DNA of 64,000 bases, taken from NCBI GenBank assembly GCA_030272585.1, contig BSYQ01000001.1:5084001-5148000 (forward strand), read 5' to 3'. The first letter of the stretch is position 1. Every line of letters starts with the position of its first letter. The notes under the pieces are model-generated. The model had not been told where the DNA came from. It did no database searches and saw only the letters and a program-made list of their open reading frames with translations. Of this stretch, positions 25,268 through 33,872 are shown one piece after another. The position numbers and the translations under genes are program-made. Source of the DNA: Bryopsis sp. KO-2023 (lineage: Eukaryota; Chlorophyta; Ulvophyceae; Bryopsidales; Bryopsidaceae).

Positions 25268-26424
25268 GTGCTTGTGAAATATTAATTTTATATTTGACGA
25301 TAACATTTCTGTGTCATGTGATGTTGTGTTACAGATCCACCAGGTCGAAGGCAATCCTGGATAGGCTGTAGAGGGAGGAGTTTCAACGCGCGGCGAAGGA
25401 GGGGGAGGCGGTGGACCTGTTGTCAGAGAGCGACACCGATGACGAGGGCCTCCCATGGATCACCCCCAACAGGGTCCTCACGCTGAAGGTCCCATGCGAC
25501 ACCCGCTGGAACTCCACCTTCCACATGATCGTCCGTCTTTTGGATGTGGAGGGGGCTGCGAAGAGGTGGTTCGAGGTGGAGTTCCAGCGGTACAAGTCGC
25601 CACTGGAGATTGCCGATTGGTAAGTTAATTTCCTGCTGTGCTTATTAAGTTTCTTTATTGATTTTCTGGTTTGTTTCCTGTTTTGTTTTTAATGATTTTC
25701 TGGTTTGTTTATTAAGTTTTTTTTATTGATATTTTGGTTTTCAGGGAGGCCCTCCGCCTATTGAGGACCATCCTGTTCCCGGTGGCGATGACCTCCAAGA
25801 AGCTCGAAGGGAACGATTACCCCACCGGTGGAGACATGCTAAGGATCATTCTGAGGTGTGTAATCCAAATTAAATCCAGGAAACAAAACAGAACCAATAG
25901 CAAAGTGAGGTTTTTTGTTGTTTATATATATATACATATATATATCTAATATATAAACACAGCAGAATCACAAGTACATCAGTAATCCAGGCTGAAAAGT
26001 AAAGTGGGTTTTTTACGAATCTGCCAGATTTTCTCTGTGCTCTGTGTTGATTTGTTTTTGTATGAACTTCAGGTGCTGCAAACACCTCATGAGGGGGTGC
26101 CCAGAGACGACCATCGATCACACCCCGCATCCCTCCGACATCCGGGAGGCGATGTCCGTGTTGGCATGCCACCTGTATGCCCAGATCGACGACCCAAACT
26201 GGGTGTTCGGTGCTGCATGCCTCGCGGTGATGGACCCAACGGTGAACAACAAGTTCATCAGGGAGATGTTCGATGCACCGGCGTGGGCGGAGCTTCCGAA
26301 GGTGATGGCGCAATATCTCGACGCGGACGCTTTCATGACGGAGGTAAGTGTTGCTTTTGCTTGTGTTTTTCTTTCATTGCTTGGGTGCATGTGGATCACT
26401 TAAAAAAGAAGAGAAAGAGAAAAT

Positions 26425-26625
26425 AAACAGGATCGTTACTGTACCGACCCAGATCGTTACTGTACCGACCTGGGTCGTTACTGCACCGATATTGGGTCGG
26501 TGCTGTACCGACCAGGTCGGTACAGTAACGATCCGGACGTTGTTGTAACGTGTTAAAGACGTTATGTGTACCGATGTTTGGCGTTACTGAAACCGATGTT
26601 CTACGTTGTTGTAACGATGTTGTGT
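26425..26625. repeat. hAT-1 family repeats inside transposase intron 8
   Basis: GATCGTTACTGTACCGACC-type units repeated and inverted, then GTTGTTGTAACG, just before exon 9. Confidence 0.65.
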
Positions 26626-26950
26626 TTCATTACAGGTGAGGGATGAAATAGTTTCCCTGGCTGCGCAGAAGGCCACGGACAAGAACATGTTCGGGGGGAA
26701 CAATGAGGGGGACACCGAAGGCGGGAGTGGAGACGTGGGGATGCAGCCCCAGGAGTCTTTTTTGGACGACTCTGACGATGATTCGCCTCCTGAGGCAATG
26801 CCGGCGGGGCCCACCGCCAATCTGCTGGACATTGAGGGGATGGCAAGGAGCGAGCTGACCGCATACGAGACCCTCCCTATGCAGCCCCGGGGTTCCCAGC
26901 TCAAGTTCTGGGGCACGGAAGGCAGGAATTACCCAATCCTGCAGGCTGTG

Positions 26951-27376
26951 TGATAGTGAAGCTTGTGGGTGACGCAATAGTGGTCGGCTGTGTTGATTGG
27001 ATTCGTGATAACTTGCTGGCTAACGCAAGTATACTTGTGGGGTTTGTTGGTTTAGACAACTCTCTAGCTAGCGCGGTTGTGAACGCTACTAGAGCACTTG
27101 GGTTGGGAAGTGATTGCGTCAGGCAAACACTTAACACACACACACACAAACACACACACAAGCGGGAACACACCAATCCCACGAATCCCGAGTTCTTACA
27201 AAATAAAGTGAATAAGAATGTCAAAACAACGAGTGGGCCTCTTAAGTACCCCTAAGTGTAGTACGCTGACGCATGCCCCAAACTCTGGGTCTAATCTGTC
27301 TTACTCGTGAACCCACATGCGTCAGCCACCCTCGGCTCTATCCCAAACTACCTCGTATAGCGCTAAAAGACTAACA
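26951..27376 (-). repeat. 3' LTR of Ty3-A
   Basis: 426 bp, starting TGTTAG and ending CTATCA on the minus strand. Contains a (CA)n stretch. Confidence 0.93.
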
Positions 27377-27563
27377 TACGCCCCCCCCGCAAAAAGTGGG
27401 CGCCCACGCACACCAAAACACAAAGAAAAACAAAAACACAAAAACAAAACTCACCCACTCCCATACCCACACCCAACTGTCTTGGACCTGTCTCTTGCTC
27501 TGACGTCTCTGACAGCTGCTGCACGCACACACTTGGTCGACGATAACTCCTTTTCCCTCCTCC

Positions 27564-29378
27564 TTAACGCTGTTCCTGCGCTTGCGCTTGCTGAATAGCA
27601 CGCTGCTCCTGCGCATGCGCTTGCTGCACTGCACGATACCGGACACAGGGATCAAATGCGGCAGCCACCCTCTTGGACTTTAGGAATGGCAGATCCCTTG
27701 TGATGCCGGACACCTTGAGCTGCCGCTTCACACACATGTTGCAGTGTGGCAACTTCTCGTGCTCAGCCGGGAACGGAGGGATTTCTTCGAACGTCGAGCG
27801 TGTCAGCTTCAACATATGGGCAGGTAGAGAGAATGGGGAGACGGTGGCGATGGACTTGTTGTCCACTTCCGCGACTTTTTGGACCGCCGTGACGATGCGC
27901 CCCAGCATCGAGTATGCCAACCAATGAGCATCACACACAAGGTGATATCCACAAGGAAGGACGGAATACTTCTTCTGCGTCAGCCGCTGAGCACTTGCTT
28001 GCATTGGGCTTCTCCCGCACCAAATGCACATGGGCAACTCGTGAAAGTGCCGGTTGCCGCGGTAATTTTGCAAGGCTCGGTCCCTGGGGTTAGTATATTG
28101 GACCTTCGGCCATTTCTCTGACGCAGTGATGGGGTTGCAAGCCTCCTCGATATCCTCCCGTGACAGGTTCACTTCGCTGGGTGCAGCATCCACTTTGTCC
28201 TGAGCAGCCGCCCTTAGTCTTCTGAGCTTAACCTTTTCTCGGAAAGCCCGAAGTGCTGCTTCTGTTGGAGCTAACTCCAACGGTGGATGGACCGCACGCT
28301 GAACCTCTGTCACCTGGCTTGGCCCTTCATCATTCCTTATTTCCCCGTCCTCCAGTTCAGAACTAGGACCTTCGAGCCTAGGAGGTGGACTGCCGAAGTC
28401 AATTTCTTCGTTAAAATCCAAGTCCAAAAGCTCCTCCTCTCTCATGTCGAATAAGTCCTCCCCCGGTGCTATTGCGGTAGCCTCATCTCCGGGAGTCTGA
28501 ACTGTTGGCGCTGGTTGTGAGGGTGCTGGAGTCTTTAATGCGGCAGCCTTTAACTTGAGTAACAAGTTGGCTCTTGCTGCATCTCCAGGCATACGATCCC
28601 TCGGTGGCTCACCACCTTCATCGTCACCGTCCTCTCGCCTTCTCTTTCCGTGTGGATCTTCATCCCTACACGGCGAGCTTGGGCGTTTGTTTTTCCCTTT
28701 CCCCTTGCCCTTGCTTGAGCCTCCCGCATCATCGTCCTTGGACGGTTCCAGATCAAGTGTTGCGTTTGACAACAGAACTTGGACTTGGCGATCCAGTTCT
28801 TCGCGTACCCGTGGTGCTGGTACCGCCGGGTTCAAACGCAGCATCTTGTCCGTTGTTTCGCTCTGCACTTGAAGTTTTTCAGAGCCGTCTCTGAGGGACT
28901 CTCCCAGCAAATCGATCTGCAGCTCTTGTTCTGCCAATTCCTTCTTAAGGTTGTTGGCTGCTGCACTCCACGCGGTTGCTACAGCTCGCTGCAGCGTTTC
29001 CTCTACCGCGGTAAATCGATCCACCATTCCCCCGAGAGCTTGCTTGCGGAGGTCATTCTCACGATGGTTAGCCATCATGTGAGATTGGAACCGCTGCTTC
29101 TTCAGCTTCATGGCTTCCAATTTTTCTTCCAAGACCTTGGTCTTGTCCTCCGCTTCTTTCTTTTCCGCCTCCGCCTTATCCTTGGCTTTCTCCGCTGCCT
29201 CCTTCGCAGCCTCAGCTGCTTTCGTCCGGTCACTCAACTCTGCGAGCTGCCGGGTTAAGGCCTCATTGTTCTGCAGCACCTCCTCTGCGGTCGTAACAAA
29301 GTGCTGCAGCTCCTCTTCTTTTTGAGCTACCTCCGCTTCCAACCTCGCAATAATTGCGGCGGGTGTGTCGGCAGCCAT
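27564..29378 (-). CDS. Ty3-A ORF3, sense ORF downstream of pol
   Basis: 604 codons from the ATG at 29378 (upstream GTG-started extension is less likely). It lies between the pol stop (29829) and the 3' LTR in the same orientation as gag-pol. Residues about 10-110 and 140-190 are strongly predicted coiled coil (alternating K/E/A heptads such as KAAEAAKEAAEKAKDKAEAE). A charged, low-complexity middle follows, with a basic GKGKGKNKRP nuclear-signal-like stretch near residue 245. The C-terminal third is cysteine/histidine-bearing (CIWCGRSP, CGYHLVCDAHW, CNMCVKR), suggesting a zinc-binding fold. The end is a Q/A repeat. I do not recognise the family. Ty3-C has an ORF with a similar coiled-coil start in the same place, which argues that it is a real component. 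A spliced or internally promoted RNA would be needed to express it. Confidence 0.7.
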   Translation of the reverse strand: MAADTPAAIIARLEAEVAQKEEELQHFVTTAEEVLQNNEALTRQLAELSDRTKAAEAAKEAAEKAKDKAEAEKKEAEDKTKVLEEKLEAMKLKKQRFQSHMMANHRENDLRKQALGGMVDRFTAVEETLQRAVATAWSAAANNLKKELAEQELQIDLLGESLRDGSEKLQVQSETTDKMLRLNPAVPAPRVREELDRQVQVLLSNATLDLEPSKDDDAGGSSKGKGKGKNKRPSSPCRDEDPHGKRRREDGDDEGGEPPRDRMPGDAARANLLLKLKAAALKTPAPSQPAPTVQTPGDEATAIAPGEDLFDMREEELLDLDFNEEIDFGSPPPRLEGPSSELEDGEIRNDEGPSQVTEVQRAVHPPLELAPTEAALRAFREKVKLRRLRAAAQDKVDAAPSEVNLSREDIEEACNPITASEKWPKVQYTNPRDRALQNYRGNRHFHELPMCIWCGRSPMQASAQRLTQKKYSVLPCGYHLVCDAHWLAYSMLGRIVTAVQKVAEVDNKSIATVSPFSLPAHMLKLTRSTFEEIPPFPAEHEKLPHCNMCVKRQLKVSGITRDLPFLKSKRVAAAFDPCVRYRAVQQAHAQEQRAIQQAQAQEQR

Positions 29379-29828
29379 TATGTTTGTCGGAAAGAAAGAT
29401 ATAAACAACGGTTTGTGCGTCTTTAGACTCTTTTTCACTCAGGAGCTCGCTCCGTTTACACAAACACTAGGGCAAAATGGTTCGAGGGCTGCGCTTATAA
29501 GGCTGGGTGACTCGTACACTTTCCTCGTTGAGTTATTGGGGTGAGACACCAACGTTTCGCTCGGTTGGAGTCTCGTCAAGACCACCTCAACACGTCACTT
29601 GATAGGGGTTTTCTCGGAACAACCACACTATCTCGAATGTGACATCGTTTGCCCGGTTTCTAAAGTACTACTGAAGCTACACTTACTGCGCCAGCCAAAT
29701 AACTTAGGCACCTAACGCATTAAAGATAAAGAGTTGGTTTGGAAGTCGACAGAGTTTTTCTAAGGTATCCTTTTTCGCGCCCCCTTGCTATAAGGAGTTC
29801 CACCTTAGCCATCAAACACTCTGTTTCC

Positions 29829-32800
29829 CTATTCTCTTCCTTTCTGCAACTCTTTTCTTTCTTTCTCTTTAAATGCGCGAAGTATATCTGGTGCGTTAAC
29901 CAGATTAGCTTCAGGTTCCCAAGTAGCGTCAAGTAGATCGTATCCTTTCCACAGCACTAGGTATTCACGATTGCGTTTACCTCTAGCCCTTAGGATATTT
30001 TCGACCTCATACTCTACTTCGCTACCAATCAACTCTCCTTCTGGAGGTTGTATTTGCCTGCTGTTATCACTCGAGGCGTGATAACGCTTGAACTTAGAAA
30101 CATGAAACACTGGGTGAATGAGCCATGTTTCCGGAAGTTGAACTCTGTAAGCCACCTTTGATATTTTCTCCACAATTTCAAAGGGACCCACAAATCGACG
30201 GCGCAGTTTGGGACTTACTTTGTTCAAAGCAGCCAACGGAATAAAACGGCTTTTTATCAGGACTTTATCCCCTTTTTCAAAAGCAATATCTTTCCTCTTC
30301 TTGTTTGCACTCACACACATTCTGTGTTGTGCTCTAGAGTAATATGCTTTTGCGGTATCTAAGTCCTGTGCCATCCGTGCTACCATAGTCTTAACTGCTT
30401 CCACTTGAAATTGCGTTGCCGTCCCACCAATGTTTGGTGTTTCTGGATGGTACCCATACATCAAGTATGCAGGTGCGAACCCTGTACTCGCATTCACTGC
30501 ATTGTTTGCTGCAAACTCTGCTGTAGGTAAATACTCAACCCACTTATGGGGATACCTCTCAGCATATGGCCTTAAGAAATTTTCCAGAGTACGTATGGTA
30601 ACCTCACTCTGCCCATCCGTTTGAGGGTGGTAAGCTGTACTCATACGAATCTCTGTACCCAGAGCTTTAAAAAGCGTCTGCCAGAACTTGCTGGTAAAGC
30701 GAGGGTCTCTATCAGACACAATCACTTTAGGTAGGCCATGGTTGCGGTAAACATGTTCGATAAAAAGTTGGGCGTATCCTGCAGCGGTAATCTCTTTAGT
30801 ACATGGGGCGAAATGCACAAACTTGGTAAGTCTATCGACAAAGACAGCTACAGCACTAAACCCATTGGATGCTGGTAGATCTGTCACCAAGTCAGTGGTA
30901 ATCTGCTCCCACTTCCGCTCAGGTATTGGCAGGGGTTGAAGTAAGCCCATAGGCTTCTGTGTGTCAGCCTTTATTTGTTGGCACACAGGGCATTCGCGCA
31001 CAAATGCCTTCAACTCATTCATCCACCCCTTCCACCAATATCGCCGCGCGAGGATTTCTCCTGTTCGCGCTGGTCCTGTATGGCCTGCTGAAGGTGTCTC
31101 ATGGCACTCCTTCATGATCTTATTGCGCTGGCCTTTAGGAACCACCACTTTCTCGACTAATCCTCTCTTTGGGACCGTCCAGAGTATTCCCTCTCTGAGG
31201 AAATATCCCTCAACTTCCTCGCCACTCTCAAGCTTTCGCAATATCTTCACCAAGGAGTTATCAGCTTGGAGGGCTTGTTTCCACTCGTCTTGGCTTGCTT
31301 GATGCACTTGCCAAGTGGAAATGTTCATCGCAGTTTCCACGGGCTTAGGAACACTGCGGGAGAGAGCATCTGCTAACACATTAGCCTTGCCTTTGATATA
31401 GGAGATCTTGGGGTTGATCGAAGTCAGGTACCCCGCCTCAAGCCATCTTGCTTGGGTTCTAGAAAGGTTCCTCTGCGACAGAATATGCGTCAGAGGTTGG
31501 TGGTCAGTGAACACTGTTACTCCACCCGCACAACCTTCTAGATAATGTCTCCACTGCACCATCGCATAACATATTGCACACAACTCTTTGTCGTATGGTG
31601 CATAGTTAAGCTCGGCAGGCTTGAATCTACGTGAGAGGTAAGCTATTGGCTGTAGCCCCTCTCCGTGATCCTGTGTTAACACGGCACCGATGGCCTCATT
31701 CGACGCATCAGTGATCACAGTGTAAGGCAGTGACGCATCTGGAAAAATAAGGACGGGAGCTTGACTTAAACGCTTTTTCAGCTCATTGAATGCGCCACGC
31801 TCAACCTGTCCCCATCTCCAGGGATGGTCTTTTTTCACTAAGTCATGGAGTGGTCCAGCAACATGTGCAAACTGGGGAATGAATTTCCTGTAGTATGAAA
31901 CCATTCCAAGGAAACTACGTACATCACTAACACTCTGTAGTTCCTTCCACTCCTTCATTGCCTTCACTTTTTGTTCCTGTGGTTTTAACCCACTTCCGCT
32001 AATGCGGTAGCCAAGATAGTCTACTGTTGCGACAGCCAGCTCACTTTTACTTGCCTTAGCAAAAAGCTGATATTCTGCTAGTCGCGACAGGACTTTCTCT
32101 AAGTGTTCGGCATGCTGTTCCATGTTTTCAGAGAAGATGAGTATGTCATCGATAAAGACAACAACAAAATCATCTAAAAACTCTGCGAGTAGGTCTTGCA
32201 CTAGAGTTTGGAATTGCGCTGGGCAATTGGTTAGCCCAAAAGGCGCTACCAAAAACTCAAAGTGACCGTATCTCGTGCGGAACGCTGTTTTATCTGTATC
32301 AGATGGCCTTACTGGAAATTGCCAATAGCCTGATCGCAGATCTAACTTTGAGAACACTTTGGCTTTGAACACTCTATCCATCAATTCTTCTGGCAGGGGT
32401 AAAGGATATCGGTTTTTCACCGTCACCTTATTGATCCACCTGTAATCCACACACATCCTTAAGCCTCCATCCTTTTTCGGTACAAACAGGATTGGCGCGC
32501 CCCAAGGGGACTCGGATGGTTTGATTTTCTTCTGTTCCAGAAGGTAGTCCACTTGTGCTTTCACTTCATCCAGCTCTGCTGGTGAAAGCTTGTATATTGG
32601 ACGATGGATAGGTGTTGGATCCTCCAGGTCTATCTTAAACTCATGACCTTTTCTCTTCGGAGGGATCCCTGGGGGTAAATCACGAGGGAACACACCACGG
32701 TGTGTTTCTACCACCTTTTTAATTTCGGCAGGGGTGTCTGAACGAATAAGTTTGCCAATCTCATCCTCAGTGTTGAATGGCTGTGTTCGCTCTATTGCGT

Positions 32801-33872
32801 CAGGCAATTCATGTTGGCCTAAAGCTTTCTCTTCAGACTCTTGCACTACAACCATGAATGCTGTCTCTGTTTTGAGATGACGCATCATTCTCTTAGCTGA
32901 ACACTCAGTCACTGGCACTTCTTGCAGTATCGACTGTACTTTTCGTTCAGGTTCAATACTCTCTTGGGTTGGATGACGCAACGGGAGATGAAACACTTGG
33001 CTGTTTTTGCAAACTGAAATCTCATTCTGCTGAAAGTCTATGCGGGGGTTTTCTTTCTGCAACCAAGGCATGCCCAATATTAGGTCATAACCAAGGTCTG
33101 GGAACAGATCCGCTTTCATTTTGCACTTCAGCCCTCCTATCTTTACTCGGAGGTTGTTACAGCTGCCAGCCAGTTCTTTAATATCCCCGTTTGCCAACAT
33201 TGCTCTCTTGGAGCTTGGTGTAATCGACAACCCGAGATCACGCGCTACCTTATCATTGATATAGTTTGCGGTACTTCCACAATCAATGAATGCATAAAGG
33301 TCCGTGGTCTTGATCCGTGCTTTTACTTCGTACCCTCTCACAGGCACTTCTTGAATTTTTAACAGAGGGCATGTGTCACCCTTGGTTGACGAAGTTGATC
33401 GAACTTCTGACACATTAACTCGCTCTGTGGTAGACCGCTGGGTTGTTTCTGACCCACTATCGTCTACGTCTGCAGGCAGGGACTCCTGTAGACTACTCTG
33501 CGACTCCAATGAGCCCACAGATTCACTAACAGAGGGAAGAGATGCAGATGACGCATGAGGCGCGTCCATCTCATCCGGTGTGCTTTCCTTCTGTTCATTT
33601 TTCCAATCGCAGTTGTCATGTGCCGATTGGGTAGATGTGGAGAGTGTCTCTGTTCTCTCTTCACGCGGTGTACTAGTCCGCTCCTCAGGTTTTCCGCTGT
33701 GAGTACAAACCTTTTTCGAGGCACCTACTTTTGATCTTAGCTTCCTACGCCGCCTACGAACTCTGTTTCGCTTACGACGTTTGCGTCGGCCAGGCTCAGA
33801 CGAAGCAGTTTCCTGCCTGGCGGTCAGTTTAACATTTTTTTTACATCGGGGAGGTTTTTCACCTCCTCCAAT
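29829..33872 (-). CDS. pol: Ty3-A Pol polyprotein (protease, RT, RNase H, integrase, chromodomain)
   Basis: The frame is open from 33872 and overlaps the end of gag by about 50 nt in the -1 frame. The first Met in frame is at 33569 (1246 codons from there). From that Met: aspartic protease DCGSTANYI (about 95); reverse transcriptase with DYRWINKVTVKNRYPLP and the FIDD active site (about 470); RNase H TDASNEAIGAVL (about 620); integrase zinc motif HETPSAGHTG...CPVCQQ (about 830-880); DDE residues in TTDLVTDL, SDRDPRFTS and QSEVTIRTLENF; GPFEIVEKISKVAYRVQLP; and a C-terminal chromodomain (VEYEVENIL...LVLWKGY...ATWEPEANL, about 1185-1235). The overlap region encodes a very basic stretch, RRKRRKRNRVRRRRRK. 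All catalytic motifs are present. Confidence 0.93.
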   Translation of the reverse strand: MGGGEKPPRCKKNVKLTARQETASSEPGRRKRRKRNRVRRRRRKLRSKVGASKKVCTHSGKPEERTSTPREERTETLSTSTQSAHDNCDWKNEQKESTPDEMDAPHASSASLPSVSESVGSLESQSSLQESLPADVDDSGSETTQRSTTERVNVSEVRSTSSTKGDTCPLLKIQEVPVRGYEVKARIKTTDLYAFIDCGSTANYINDKVARDLGLSITPSSKRAMLANGDIKELAGSCNNLRVKIGGLKCKMKADLFPDLGYDLILGMPWLQKENPRIDFQQNEISVCKNSQVFHLPLRHPTQESIEPERKVQSILQEVPVTECSAKRMMRHLKTETAFMVVVQESEEKALGQHELPDAIERTQPFNTEDEIGKLIRSDTPAEIKKVVETHRGVFPRDLPPGIPPKRKGHEFKIDLEDPTPIHRPIYKLSPAELDEVKAQVDYLLEQKKIKPSESPWGAPILFVPKKDGGLRMCVDYRWINKVTVKNRYPLPLPEELMDRVFKAKVFSKLDLRSGYWQFPVRPSDTDKTAFRTRYGHFEFLVAPFGLTNCPAQFQTLVQDLLAEFLDDFVVVFIDDILIFSENMEQHAEHLEKVLSRLAEYQLFAKASKSELAVATVDYLGYRISGSGLKPQEQKVKAMKEWKELQSVSDVRSFLGMVSYYRKFIPQFAHVAGPLHDLVKKDHPWRWGQVERGAFNELKKRLSQAPVLIFPDASLPYTVITDASNEAIGAVLTQDHGEGLQPIAYLSRRFKPAELNYAPYDKELCAICYAMVQWRHYLEGCAGGVTVFTDHQPLTHILSQRNLSRTQARWLEAGYLTSINPKISYIKGKANVLADALSRSVPKPVETAMNISTWQVHQASQDEWKQALQADNSLVKILRKLESGEEVEGYFLREGILWTVPKRGLVEKVVVPKGQRNKIMKECHETPSAGHTGPARTGEILARRYWWKGWMNELKAFVRECPVCQQIKADTQKPMGLLQPLPIPERKWEQITTDLVTDLPASNGFSAVAVFVDRLTKFVHFAPCTKEITAAGYAQLFIEHVYRNHGLPKVIVSDRDPRFTSKFWQTLFKALGTEIRMSTAYHPQTDGQSEVTIRTLENFLRPYAERYPHKWVEYLPTAEFAANNAVNASTGFAPAYLMYGYHPETPNIGGTATQFQVEAVKTMVARMAQDLDTAKAYYSRAQHRMCVSANKKRKDIAFEKGDKVLIKSRFIPLAALNKVSPKLRRRFVGPFEIVEKISKVAYRVQLPETWLIHPVFHVSKFKRYHASSDNSRQIQPPEGELIGSEVEYEVENILRARGKRNREYLVLWKGYDLLDATWEPEANLVNAPDILRAFKEKERKELQKGRE
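33824..33842 (-). promoter_or_regulatory. Candidate -1 frameshift site at gag/pol overlap of Ty3-A
   Basis: The gag frame reads GTA AAA AAA ATG TTA AAC TGA. It offers two -1 slippery heptamers: A_AAA_AAA, and G_TTA_AAC directly before the stop. Either would join gag to the -1 pol frame. G_UUA_AAC is a known slippery type in arteriviruses. Confidence 0.6.
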
